Assembly (NCBI GenBank): GCA_945903465.1
Contig: CAMDOF010000039.1
Coordinates: 1-48,371, forward strand
Length of the DNA: 48,371 nucleotides
Source of the DNA: Opitutus sp. GAS368
GTDB taxonomy: Bacteria > Verrucomicrobiota > Verrucomicrobiia > Opitutales > Opitutaceae
Reading direction: 5' to 3'
Shown here: positions 1 through 9,030 of the stretch, piece by piece
Numbering within the stretch: the stretch's first letter is position 1
Layout of the letters: every line of letters begins with the position of its first letter
Made by a program: the position numbers and the translations under genes
The notes under the pieces: generated by a model
Databases searched by the model: none
Seen by the model: only the letters and a program-made list of their open reading frames with translations
What the model was told of the DNA's origin: nothing

Positions 1-419
1 TGAGGATTTGTTTTGCTTGTTCAGGACGGGAGCCTTGCGGGGAGGGTCGCCGATCCGCGCGGTTGACGAGGATCTGATTGCCTGGCAACCGGCCCCGCGA
101 ACGCGCGTCGGTTTCGGAGTAGCACCGTTTCCTCTCGGGGCGGGCCGGGCAAGTTCAAGGCGCGCAGGCGCTCGGCGCCGCGTGACGGGAGCGGCGACGA
201 CGCGCGCAAAGAATTTGCGACGCAGGCCGGTCTCAAGCCGGCGCTCGGCGCCGCGTGACGGGAGCGGCGACGACGCCGGGACGGCACGAGCCCGGTCGCG
301 TACGGCCACGGCGGGGCGCGCCGAGTTACGATCGATGACGTCCAGCGATATGCACCCAGCGGTCAACGGCGGAGGTTTTGCGGGTTGATTCATTTTTAGA
401 GGAGATGCAAGGTGGCGCC
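1..419. other. Non-coding stretch with a 37-nt direct repeat
   Basis: I see no convincing gene here; the open frames are GC-driven and have low-complexity Arg/Ala/Gly composition. The only structure is a 37-nt direct repeat at 167-203 and 240-276 (see separate entry). The last part is the leader of the gamma-glutamyltranspeptidase gene. Confidence 0.6.
167..276. repeat. 37-nt direct repeat, two copies 73 nt apart
   Basis: Positions 167-203 and 240-276 are identical over 37 nt. The unit begins GGCGCTCGGCGCCGCG and ends GCGGCGACGACGC. It contains the short self-complementary core GGCGCTCGGCGCC. No reading frame of known function crosses it. Role unknown; it may be a slippage duplication. Confidence 0.8.
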
Positions 420-2147
420 ATGTTACCCTTGCGCTTTTTGTTGGTGGCCGCGGTTGGCTTGGTCGGGAGTTTTCCCTTCTGCGGATCGGCCCAGATTGAC
501 CGCGTGACGGGACGGTCGTTTGCCACGCGATCTGAAGTCATCGCCCAGCGCGGCATGGTGTGCACGAGCCATCCGCTCGCGACGCAGATCGGCCTTGATA
601 TCCTGAAGGCAGGTGGCTCCGCGGTGGACGCGGCGATCGCGGCAAACGCGGCCCTCGGTCTGATGGAGCCGGTGAGTTGCGGCATTGGCGGTGATCTCTT
701 CGCGATCGTCTACGAGGCGAAAACGAAAAAACTTCACGGTCTCAACGCCTCCGGTCGCTCTCCGCTCGGTTTAAGTCGCGAGCGACTCTGGCTCGAGTTG
801 CAGCAGCGCGGATTAACGACGATTCCGCCCCGCGGTCTGTTGCCGATCTCCGTACCCGGAGCCGTCGACGGCTGGTTTGAACTCCATCGAAAATTTGGTC
901 GCTTGCCGATGGCGCAAATCCTCGCACCGACGATTCGCGATGCTCGCGAAGGGTTTCCGCTGACCGAAGTGATTGCGTACTACTGGGAGCGCAGCCTCGC
1001 GATTTTAGGCAACGAAACTGGTGCGATCATGGCCACCTTTGCACCTGCTGGGCGGGCTCCGGAGAAGGGCGAGATTTTTAAAAATCCGGACCTGGCCGAT
1101 ACGCTCGCGCTGCTCGCCGTCCAGGGCAGAGACGCGTTTTATCGCGGCGAGATAGCCCGGAGAATGGACACGTTCTTTTCCGAAAAAGGCGGGTGGCTGC
1201 GCCGGCTCGATCTGGAAAAACACACGTCGACGTGGGTGGAGCCGGTCTCGATTAATTATCGTGGCTACGACGTCTACGAACTGCCTCCAAATGGTCAGGG
1301 GATAGCGGCGTTGCAGATGTTAAACATCCTCGAAGGCTTCGATCTGAAAAAGATGGGCTACAACTCGCCTGACGCGCTGCACGTCATGATCGAGGCCAAG
1401 AAGTTGGCCTTCGAGGATCGCGCGAAATTCTATGCGGATCCGGCGTTTTCAAAAATCCCGTGGGAAGGTCTGCTTTCCAAGGAATACGCGGCCCAGCGCC
1501 GGGCTCTGATAAAATGGGATCAAGCGGGGAAAACCTACGATGCCGGCCAACCCGCGCTGCAATCGGGTGACACGATTTACCTGACCACAGCGGACGCGGA
1601 GGGAAACATGGTATCGCTCATTCAAAGCAACTATCGTGGCATGGGTAGCGGAGTCGTCGTACCGGGGCTGGGATTCGGTTTTCAGAATCGCGGGGAAATG
1701 TTCACCCTGCAGGCTGGGCACGCCAACGACTATGCGCCTGGGAAGCGGCCTTTCCACACGATTATTCCCGCGTTCATTATGAAGGACGGTCAGCCGTGGC
1801 TCAGCTTCGGGGTGATGGGTGGCGCGATGCAGCCTCAGGGGCACGTCCAGATTGTGGTTAACCTGATCGACTTCGGGATGAACGTGCAAGAGGCGGGTGA
1901 TGCGTCGCGATGGCAGCACGAGGGATCCACCGACTACGACCGACCGAAGATGACCACGGGGGGCTACGTCAACCTCGAGAGCAGTGTGCCGTGGTCGACG
2001 CGGGCTGATTTGCTCAGGCGAGGCCACGACCTGCGCGTCGACCTAGGGGGATACGGCGGTTACCAAGCGATCCGTTGGGATCCGCAACATCGAGTTTACC
2101 TCGGCGCGAGCGAAAGTCGCAAAGACGGGCAAGCCGCGGGCTGGTGA
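420..2147 (+). CDS. Gamma-glutamyltranspeptidase family protein, exported
   Basis: A 575-residue N-terminal-nucleophile hydrolase. The family cleaves gamma-glutamyl bonds (glutathione and related amides) outside the cytoplasm after self-processing at a threonine. I start at ATG 420, which gives a clean signal peptide (MLPLRFLLVAAVGLVG, then GSAQ) and has AAGGTGG just upstream; a TTG at 378 and an ATG at 405 are in frame. Family features: early GGSAVDAAIAANAALGL and CGIGGDLFAI segments, a central ELPPNGQGIAALQMLNIL segment, and a late GGAMQPQGH segment typical of the small subunit. The expected nucleophile is Thr385 in GDTIYLTTAD. The usual TTHxSVVD is diverged, so substrate preference is uncertain; transpeptidase, hydrolase and cephalosporin-acylase-like activities all occur in the family. 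It is a single gene with no coupled neighbour. Confidence 0.9.
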   Translation: MLPLRFLLVAAVGLVGSFPFCGSAQIDRVTGRSFATRSEVIAQRGMVCTSHPLATQIGLDILKAGGSAVDAAIAANAALGLMEPVSCGIGGDLFAIVYEAKTKKLHGLNASGRSPLGLSRERLWLELQQRGLTTIPPRGLLPISVPGAVDGWFELHRKFGRLPMAQILAPTIRDAREGFPLTEVIAYYWERSLAILGNETGAIMATFAPAGRAPEKGEIFKNPDLADTLALLAVQGRDAFYRGEIARRMDTFFSEKGGWLRRLDLEKHTSTWVEPVSINYRGYDVYELPPNGQGIAALQMLNILEGFDLKKMGYNSPDALHVMIEAKKLAFEDRAKFYADPAFSKIPWEGLLSKEYAAQRRALIKWDQAGKTYDAGQPALQSGDTIYLTTADAEGNMVSLIQSNYRGMGSGVVVPGLGFGFQNRGEMFTLQAGHANDYAPGKRPFHTIIPAFIMKDGQPWLSFGVMGGAMQPQGHVQIVVNLIDFGMNVQEAGDASRWQHEGSTDYDRPKMTTGGYVNLESSVPWSTRADLLRRGHDLRVDLGGYGGYQAIRWDPQHRVYLGASESRKDGQAAGW

Positions 2148-2424
2148 GCGCGTCAGGCGACGGAAGTTGTCAAGCGAGAGTCCGCCAGAGCACGACGGAT
2201 CCCTTTTTAGGATATATTTCAGATCGCGGGGATGCTGGTGGGTGTAGCGGGTTTGCGGCGCGATTTCCACGGAATCGAGGAAGGGTCAAGGGCAGGTCTT
2301 CATTATCCGCCGACCAAGGTTTCAAGGCGGTATTCTTGATCGTCACGGTGCCCGTGATTGTCTCGGGATTGTTGAATGCGGCCTTGTTCAAGTCGCGCTC
2401 GCTGAATCGTGAGGCCCTTTCGCG

Positions 2425-4806
2425 CTAATCCGATTTCGTGATTAACAGTACGGGGCGGAGAATACCGCCGAGGGCGAGCTCGGTGATTTTGGTGTGGTCC
2501 ACGCGCAGAGCGACGGTGTTCTCGCCCGGTTTGACCGCGGCGGTGATATCCACCGAAAAAGGTTCACGAGCCTTGGCCATACCTTCGCGCCGTTTCGGTC
2601 CATCACCGATCGGAACAGCGGAAACCTGCGGGACTCGCCGCTCCGCAAACTCCGGTGCCAGCGTGATTTTTTCCCCGTTGATATACACCTCGCTGCCGCC
2701 ATCCACTTCCGCGAAGAAGAGCAGCAGTTTACCGCTGGGGGCCGAAACTGAAAATCGGTTTCGGTACCACAGGATGGTATTCCGATCGAAGCCCTGACCA
2801 TCCAAGGTGCGGTGAGTACTCACCAACGACCAGCGACTGTCATTGAAACTCGCCCGCGGCCATCCGCGATCATTCCCTTGATCCTCTTGATCAATTGCCA
2901 AACGCCATTTTTCTGGAAGCACCTGCAATAATCGATGCGGAGCCGCCGTCATCGCCGCACCGGCCAAGACGGTTTTTTTAAGGTAGCGGTCGAGATAGGC
3001 TGTCCCGTACGCGGGGTTGGCCCAACCCGCGGTGGCGGCGATCCGAATCCGCTCGGTCATTATTTCGAGGGTGGTTTTGGCGAAACCAAAATCACCCGCC
3101 TCCATCGCCTCGCAAATCTGACGGTAATCGACGACGTTTTGAAAACCGCTGGCGTGCAGCGCGACCCGCTGAGCGTAAACTGGATCTGCTCGCGCCGCCT
3201 CCGTCGCTTGTTTCAGCCGCTGCGAGCACTCCTCAATAAAAGTGGGGGAATAGATTTGCTGCAGACCGAAAAACGAGCCGGCGTGGGTCTTGAGCTGACC
3301 TTGCGCTGCATCAATCCCCATCCAGTACTGCTGCATCCACGGCGCGGCACGGGGCCCGTAAAATTTTAGCCAATAATCATCCATGATCGCCGCGGCATCG
3401 GCTTGAGGATCGTACGCGAGGCGAAGACCGAGATGAATTTGGGGACCATAAACATACCAGTTCGTGACTACCTCCATCGTCAAATGGGAGAGTCCCTGCT
3501 GCTGCAGCCAAGGAATCTCCTGACGGCATGCCGTGAACTTGAAAAAAGGGAGCGTCGCGTCGGCCAAGTTGTACATGTAATTATAGTAGCCGAGCCGACT
3601 GGCCACGGCCGCCCACCCGGTAATCATCGTCAGCGCCTGCTCGCGGGTGGGGCAACCCGCGTGACCGATTTCATGGATACGGCAATAGCGGATCGGGGCA
3701 ATCATCGCGCACAGGTTAGGCGATAGTTTCCTCGGAGTGAGCGGTGGCTGCGTATAGTCTGCGTAGCAGTAGAAGCTGAGGATAGAATCGGGGTGGGCGC
3801 TGGCCACGCGACGAGCCACGTCGTCGAAGAAGTCGACGTAGCGTGAGGAGATTGAAATGGTGCCGCTGGAGGGCTCAATCACCCGCGGATCATCCTGCGC
3901 GCGGCACGTGGCGCATTCGCAGTAACCCCGCCCATCCGGAGGCGAGATGGAGGGATGCAGATTACCTCCGGTAATCGCGGCGCTGACGCGGCCAGCGAAA
4001 TACGCGCGCACCTCTTGATTCGAAGTGCACAGCCAATCACCACGTCGACGCTGACCATCTAAGCCCAGCGCGAACCAATCAGGATGCTGATCGAAAAGAT
4101 CTTTAGGGAGATAGGAACCCCAGGCGTGGCTGGTTTGGATCGCATGGCCGCCTGCGCCGTTCCATTGGCGCCAGCGAGAGGTGCGCCACGAGGGACCCTT
4201 CGGGTTCCTCCACAGCAGCCCAGGTTTCTCGGTGATGGCCATCGGCGCGATGCTCAGGGTCTTACTTTGTGGAAAAACTTCGCCAAGTGGACCGTCCATA
4301 AAGCAACGGCACCCGAGTTCTTCGAGGAAGCGGGCGACCGCTCGATAAGTCGCCGCGTCTCCTTGCCCACCGATCAGAACGCGCTGGTCATCCGCGATGA
4401 TCCGCAAGCCCTCGCGAGTTGGGCTGACGATATCATCGACTCGCAATCCCGCCGCCAGCGCGGCCCTCCCGACATAAATGGCCACCCCACTTTCCGGCGC
4501 GGTCGCCGCGATCGGCACGTCAGCCGCGGTGATTTTTTTCAGCCACTCCACCAGCAATCTTACGGCGTCGGCCTCGTCGACCTCATCCGGATTCTTGGTG
4601 CTGCGCGGTTGGACGATTCCCGCGGGCCGCCCCGGCCCTGGGGAAAACAAATCAAGAGAGACGCTTGTTACGACGGTGGCGACTGGCCGGCCGTCTCGGA
4701 CCAGGTCGAGCGCCAGCCCGGAGGTGGCGGCGGAGGCGAGAAAGAGGCCCGCGAAAATGCGCAAGACCGCGCGATTAAGGCGGAGAGTGGGAAGATATTT
4801 ATTCAA
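2425..4806 (-). CDS. DUF4838 domain protein with GH67-like N-terminal domain (putative glycoside hydrolase)
   Basis: A 793-residue exported protein. A TTG at 4806 is the only start that keeps the signal peptide (basic N-terminus, then LRIFAGLFLASAATSGLALD); a GGAG lies somewhat far upstream. Domains as I read them: residues about 40-175 resemble the alpha-glucuronidase (GH67) N-terminal domain, ending in RFLEELGCRCFMDG; about 215-510 is the DUF4838 core, including the Cys-rich CECATCRAQDDP loop and tryptophan-rich segments; about 640-785 is a beta-galactosidase-like jelly roll (FFAEVDGGSEVYINGE), usually a carbohydrate-binding accessory. DUF4838 proteins are common in Verrucomicrobiota and Planctomycetota polysaccharide loci, but their reaction is unproven. 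Glycan cleavage is inferred from the fold and the nearby sulfatases. Transcribed alone, convergent with the upstream peptidase gene. Confidence 0.82.
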   Translation of the reverse strand: MNKYLPTLRLNRAVLRIFAGLFLASAATSGLALDLVRDGRPVATVVTSVSLDLFSPGPGRPAGIVQPRSTKNPDEVDEADAVRLLVEWLKKITAADVPIAATAPESGVAIYVGRAALAAGLRVDDIVSPTREGLRIIADDQRVLIGGQGDAATYRAVARFLEELGCRCFMDGPLGEVFPQSKTLSIAPMAITEKPGLLWRNPKGPSWRTSRWRQWNGAGGHAIQTSHAWGSYLPKDLFDQHPDWFALGLDGQRRRGDWLCTSNQEVRAYFAGRVSAAITGGNLHPSISPPDGRGYCECATCRAQDDPRVIEPSSGTISISSRYVDFFDDVARRVASAHPDSILSFYCYADYTQPPLTPRKLSPNLCAMIAPIRYCRIHEIGHAGCPTREQALTMITGWAAVASRLGYYNYMYNLADATLPFFKFTACRQEIPWLQQQGLSHLTMEVVTNWYVYGPQIHLGLRLAYDPQADAAAIMDDYWLKFYGPRAAPWMQQYWMGIDAAQGQLKTHAGSFFGLQQIYSPTFIEECSQRLKQATEAARADPVYAQRVALHASGFQNVVDYRQICEAMEAGDFGFAKTTLEIMTERIRIAATAGWANPAYGTAYLDRYLKKTVLAGAAMTAAPHRLLQVLPEKWRLAIDQEDQGNDRGWPRASFNDSRWSLVSTHRTLDGQGFDRNTILWYRNRFSVSAPSGKLLLFFAEVDGGSEVYINGEKITLAPEFAERRVPQVSAVPIGDGPKRREGMAKAREPFSVDITAAVKPGENTVALRVDHTKITELALGGILRPVLLITKSD

Positions 4807-5536
4807 TGGAAAAAATGCTCCAAGCGAAGTTTCGGAGCGAGAATCTGCGGAGCGTGCGTCGGCTTCACTGGTGGACCCGCACCGCCGAGTGGGACCTGGT
4901 GGTAATAAAACGGATGGGGGTGGAGAAAACGCACATACCGAAAGGGCGAAAAAAAGTAAAAAAACGGCGAACCAACTGGAGCTGATCCCTGCAAATAATT
5001 TTTAACAAGGCCCAAACGTCCCATTGTCACCACGGCCGCCCGCGATTCTGAAGTAGTTATGGCGGCAACGCATCCTCGCGTGACCACACCTTTTCCGGAA
5101 CGCGCCGGGAATCTTGCACCGAAACGCGGCGTCACGTTGAAACGCTGGGGCGTAAATGTTTTAAAAAAACGCCAGATCGGCGGCGCCGGGTGCTTCTCAC
5201 GGGGGCGGCGCAACTCTTTTACTGAGCGGTGCGGAGCCCCGCGCCGAATCACCGGACCAGCCAACGAGTTCGCTCAAAGAGGTCGTTTTCATCACCTCCT
5301 CAGGCTCCCGGATGCTTTGGCCGCAACGTGATCGCGGCTCATTACCGCGGCATTTTTTGGGTATGACCGAGGTATCTTCCGGGAGCCGTGTTGTTCAAAA
5401 TCATCTCGATGATCGACACCCGCGCGTCCGCTCGCCCAACTGAGGACACGTTGGTCGTGCTTGGGTTAGTCGCCCTCCCCACGGGAGGCGGGCTGGGCTT
5501 GGTCAACCCTGGTGGCAACGGCTGCATTTAAAATTT
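4807..5536. other. 730-nt divergent intergenic region, no gene found
   Basis: This separates the divergent DUF4838 and PQQ-propeller genes and should hold both promoters. It has A-rich tracts around 4950-4970 and 5161-5170. On the minus strand, a weak 4-bp CGCC/GGCG hairpin at about 5170-5182 is followed by seven T residues at 5163-5169, which could be a weak terminator. No open frame matches a family I recognise, and I cannot place a confident -35/-10 pair. Confidence 0.5.
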
Positions 5537-6898
5537 ATGAAGATAAATATCCACTTCGGCCTCGCGGCGCTCGCACTCAGCCTCGCGGCCACGGCTCTGG
5601 CAGATGAAGCCAACTGGCCCCAATTTCGCGGACCGGGCTCGCGAGGACTGCCGGCTGGAAACGCCCGTCCTCCCGCGGAGTGGAGTGCCGCCCGCAACAT
5701 CGCGTGGCAGACGGAGGTCGCGGGCCTTGGATGGTCCTCGCCGGTGGTATGGGCGGGAAAAATATTCATCACGAGCGTCGCGCGCGTGGCGGGTGACGAA
5801 CCCGCGCAAATGGGCCTTTACCTCGGCAAGTCACGCGGCGAGGGCGATCATCGGTTTCTCGTCATGTGCTTTGAGAGTGCGAGCGGCCGTCTTTTGTGGG
5901 AGCGCGAGGTACATCGCGGCGTGCCCGCGCGCGCGATCCATCTGAAGAACAGCTTTGCCTCCGCCACCGCGGTGACCGATGGCCAGCGCGTGGTCGCATT
6001 ATTCCACGACCTAGGGCTGTTTGCGTTCGATCTCGACGGGAAGCCCCTCTGGCGTTTGCCGGTAAAAGCCACCAAGACGCGCTCTGATTTTGGTCACGGC
6101 GGCTCCCCCGTGCTCCACGCCGGCCGAGTTTATCTCGTGGATGATAACGACGACGAATCCTATGCCGCCGCCTATGATGCATCGACGGGCAAGGAAGTTT
6201 GGCGCCTGCCCCGCGACCGGGAAACCAATTACACCACACCGCTCGTGTGGACCGAGCCGGAGCCCGCGCAACTCATCGTGCCAGCGACGAAACGCACCAT
6301 CGCCTATGACCTCGACGGCAAGGAAATTTGGAGTTTCACCGGCGGCTTGTCGAAGCTCACCATCGCGACACCGTTCACTGCGCATGGGCTGCTTTATGTT
6401 AGTTCGGGATATTTCCAGGATCCCGTGCGCGGACTATTCGTCATCAAGCCCGGAGCCCGCGGCGACATCACGCTCCGCGACGGGGCCACCAGCAACGCGG
6501 CGATCGCTTGGTCTGATCTAAAAATTGCTCCCTACAACCCGACCCCCCTCGTCTTCGGTCAAGAACTCTACATCCTCTACGATCAAGGATTGCTCTCCTG
6601 TTACGATGCCCTGACCGGGCGGGCGCATTATGAAAAGATTCGCCTGACGCCCCCGGCCGGTGGCTTGGCGGGCGGGTTCACCGCATCGCCGTGGGCCCAC
6701 GATGGCAAAATTTTCTGTCTCAGCGAACGCGCGGAGACGTTCGTCGTAAAAGCGGGTCCGCAGTTTGCATTACTCGGCTGCAATTCACTCGACCCCGAGC
6801 CCTGTCTGGCAACGCCCGCGCTTGTCGGCGATGCCCTGATTCTCCGCACCGCGTCGCGACTCTACTCAATCCGCCAAGCTCAGGTGCCCGCGCGTTGA
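5537..6898 (+). CDS. PQQ-like beta-propeller repeat protein, exported (outer-membrane-protein-assembly BamB-like fold)
   Basis: A 453-residue protein with a signal peptide (MKINIHFGLAALALSLAATA, then LADE). The mature N-terminus carries NWPQFRGPGSRGL, the WPQFRGP signature of the large PQQ-like propeller group abundant in planctomycetes and verrucomicrobia. Repeats follow across the protein: GWSSPVVWAGKIFITS, SATAVTDGQRVVALFHDLGLFAFDLDGKPLW, HGGSPVLHAGRVYLVDDND, and later AYDLDGKEIWSF and TPALVGDALILRTASRLYSI. These proteins are named for their fold; most have no demonstrated PQQ binding, and I see no dehydrogenase catalytic set. A periplasmic scaffold or sensor role is as likely as enzymatic activity. 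The gene stands alone, about 500 nt before the amidohydrolase on the same strand. Confidence 0.87.
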   Translation: MKINIHFGLAALALSLAATALADEANWPQFRGPGSRGLPAGNARPPAEWSAARNIAWQTEVAGLGWSSPVVWAGKIFITSVARVAGDEPAQMGLYLGKSRGEGDHRFLVMCFESASGRLLWEREVHRGVPARAIHLKNSFASATAVTDGQRVVALFHDLGLFAFDLDGKPLWRLPVKATKTRSDFGHGGSPVLHAGRVYLVDDNDDESYAAAYDASTGKEVWRLPRDRETNYTTPLVWTEPEPAQLIVPATKRTIAYDLDGKEIWSFTGGLSKLTIATPFTAHGLLYVSSGYFQDPVRGLFVIKPGARGDITLRDGATSNAAIAWSDLKIAPYNPTPLVFGQELYILYDQGLLSCYDALTGRAHYEKIRLTPPAGGLAGGFTASPWAHDGKIFCLSERAETFVVKAGPQFALLGCNSLDPEPCLATPALVGDALILRTASRLYSIRQAQVPAR

Positions 6899-7399
6899 GG
6901 CATCAGCTAATTTATGAATCGGCGCATTTTGACGGCGCTCAGCAACGGCCCGCCCACAAGGCTCCAAGGCGTGAGAAGGACGGCCGCTCCTTGATTTTGA
7001 GCGAGTCCCACGGTGGCCGCGAACGATCGGACTTCCCCTGCCCCACCCGAGGCGCGCCACGCCTTGGCCAAGGCCCGCCCCCATGCGAACTCGCCGCTAG
7101 CTCGAGCGGGAACAAGGTGGCACCGCTCGGTTAAAAACGGTGGTGCCCTTAAGTTTACGCCCAGCCAACGGCGCGAAAGCGGCAATGCTCCGTGCATCGC
7201 TTAAAAGGAGGGGGCGTCGTCCGAAACCCGCTCAACCGGCCAGCGCCTAAACGCCGGGCCAACGGCACAGCCCTCTCGTCATCGGCCCGCTCACCGAGAA
7301 CGATCGCCCCGAGGGTGAAAAAAATAGCGACGGCTCGTGCCTTGCCACCGCCGCGAGGAATACAGTCGCGCTGCGATCGGCGGTTCCTTCTGCTTCTCC
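6899..7399. other. 501-nt intergenic region, nothing recognised
   Basis: No gene is supported. A minus-strand open frame of about 96 codons (6907-7197) has no recognisable domain, signal peptide or family motif, and I do not call it. No strong hairpin followed by a T-tract was seen after the propeller gene. Confidence 0.5.
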
Positions 7400-8479
7400 A
7401 TGCGCCGATTACTCCTCGCCACGCTGTCACTCGCAACTGTCGCTATCGCCCAGTCGATCTCGATCGAAGAATTTGAACCCAAGTCAACGCTGCGGGTTCC
7501 CGAACACAAACCGACGCGGGCGAAGTTCCCGTTCATCGACGTCCACAATCACCAGCGCGACGTCAGTCCGGGCAAACTGACGCAGTTGATCCAAGACATG
7601 GAGAGCCTCAACATGGGCATTTTGATCAACTCACCCGTGAGCCGCGGCCACGGCAAATGGGTCGCCGACGCTGTCACCGCCATGAAGGCGCACGCGCCGA
7701 CGCGGTTTGCCGTGATGACGAACATCGACGAGTCGAACCTCGATGATCCCAACTACTCAGCCCGGGCCGCGGCCCAACTGGAGACCGATATTAAGGCGGG
7801 GGCGATCGGTTTAAAAGTCTGGAAACAGTTCGGCACGACTCTCCGCGACAGCGTCGGACGGATTAAGGTGGACGACCCCCGTTTTGACGCCGTCTGGGCG
7901 ATGTGTGCGAAGTACAAGATTCCGGTCCTCATTCACACCGCCGATCCATGGGGGCTATTTCAACCGATGGACAAAAATAACGAGCGCTGGCTGGAGCTGA
8001 AACTGCAAGCCCGCCGTAACCAGTCGCAGCAAACTGAATACACCTGGGAACAGCTCATCGCTGAGCAGCACCGCCTCTTCGCGCGTCACCCCCAGACGAC
8101 GTTTATCAACGCGCACCTCGGCTGGCTGGGGCACGATCTCGGGCGGCTGGGGGAGTTGCTCGATCGGTTACCGAATGTCTACGCGGAGATCGGCGCGGTC
8201 ACCAGCGAGCTGGGGCGGCAACCACGTGCCGCGCATCGTTTCTTCGTGAAATACCAAGACCGCATCCTGTTCGGAAAAGACGCCTATAACGTCAGCGAGT
8301 ACTCCGTTTACTTTCGCCTGCTCGAAACCGACGACGAGCATTTCGATCCCATCAGGAAATACCACGGCATCTGGAAACTCTACGGCCTCGCGTTACCGGA
8401 CGACGTTTTGAAAAAGCTCTACTACAAAAATGCCCTGAAGATTTTCCCGGGGCTGTCGTCGGCCGGTTTTCCCCGGTAA
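7400..8479 (+). CDS. Amidohydrolase family protein (Amidohydro_2 type), exported
   Basis: A 359-residue TIM-barrel metallohydrolase. ATG 7400 is chosen because it begins a signal peptide (MRRLLLATLSLATVAIAQ); the frame stays open upstream to 7337 but encodes unrelated sequence. Metal-site features: the first-strand HxH in FPFIDVHNHQ (His49, His51), a mid-barrel HTADPWG, INAHLGWLGHDLG, and a late FGKDAY aspartate. The C-terminal PDDVLKKLYYKNALKIFPG is the standard ending of the family. Members are decarboxylases or C-O/C-N hydrolases acting on small aromatic or lactone substrates; many of unknown substrate are exported in PVC bacteria. Its substrate cannot be read from the sequence. It converges with the PVC dehydrogenase gene across a 551-nt gap. 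Confidence 0.88.
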   Translation: MRRLLLATLSLATVAIAQSISIEEFEPKSTLRVPEHKPTRAKFPFIDVHNHQRDVSPGKLTQLIQDMESLNMGILINSPVSRGHGKWVADAVTAMKAHAPTRFAVMTNIDESNLDDPNYSARAAAQLETDIKAGAIGLKVWKQFGTTLRDSVGRIKVDDPRFDAVWAMCAKYKIPVLIHTADPWGLFQPMDKNNERWLELKLQARRNQSQQTEYTWEQLIAEQHRLFARHPQTTFINAHLGWLGHDLGRLGELLDRLPNVYAEIGAVTSELGRQPRAAHRFFVKYQDRILFGKDAYNVSEYSVYFRLLETDDEHFDPIRKYHGIWKLYGLALPDDVLKKLYYKNALKIFPGLSSAGFPR

Positions 8480-9030
8480 GATTTCAGAATGATCGCGCCA
8501 AAGGTCGCGGCTTTGATCGGCGGGTAGGCACGGGCAGAGGGTGGACGGATCAGCGCTCGCGGCAAGACGTGACCGCGGCAAGATCTAAGGTCTGGCCGGC
8601 GGCGCGAACACCGACTATTTCTGGCGATCAGGAAATCACCGGAGCCGGGTGAACTCTTGGTGCCGTCAGCGCATGTCATGCCGGAATAAAAAGTTTAAGA
8701 AGAGTTTTTTTGATGAAGTTTCTAAGAAAATACTGACTCGGGCGAAGGTGGATGAAAATCGCCAGAAATGCACGATGGCACGATCGCCGCTGGCAAGGTC
8801 TACGGTTCTCGGAACATTGGCAGCCGCGAGCACGATCGGGTGGGTCGTGTCGTCGCAGGGCGAAAACCGGCGACGTGCCAGGCGGTCGACCGACGCGACG
8901 GACCGCTCGAAAGCGGCGGTCCGTCGCACCGCAGACGACCCGTCCCACCGTACGCCACGCAGAGCGGCCGGCTGGGGGGCAGACGCGCCGCCCCCGCCGC
9001 GCCGGAACCTTGCGGAAACACTCGCAAGAC
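8480..9030. other. Convergent intergenic region holding repeat copy C
   Basis: This lies between the 3' ends of the amidohydrolase and PVC dehydrogenase genes. Its recognisable content is the diverged copy of the dispersed structured repeat (about 8590-8806). The remainder (8807-9030) is GC-rich with no gene I can support. Confidence 0.6.
8590..8806 (+). repeat. Dispersed structured intergenic repeat, copy C (diverged)
   Basis: It shares ordered blocks with copies A (28053) and B (30815, reverse): GGAAATCACCGG at 8631-8642, a T-run followed by GATGAAGTTTCTAAGAAAAT at 8705-8731, and CGCCGCTGGCAAGGTCTACGG at 8785-8805. The ends form an imperfect terminal inverted repeat: GCCGGCGGCG at 8595-8604 pairs with CGCCGCTGGC at 8785-8794, nine of ten positions. 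It is about 25 nt longer than A and B and lacks their clear ACCGCC/GGCGGT hairpin. Homology is judged by eye and is weaker than between A and B. Confidence 0.55.

Noticed and set aside
5163..5182. Possible minus-strand terminator (4-bp stem plus T7)
   Set aside because: The stem is too short to support alone, and no minus-strand gene lies upstream of it in this region.
5059..5331. Possible fourth copy of the dispersed repeat around 5130-5260
   Set aside because: Only a short A/T run and a WRFF-like translation are shared; the ordered blocks, terminal repeats and hairpin are absent.
6907..7197. 96-codon minus-strand open frame between the propeller and amidohydrolase genes
   Set aside because: No start context, signal peptide or family motif; consistent with chance in high-GC sequence.
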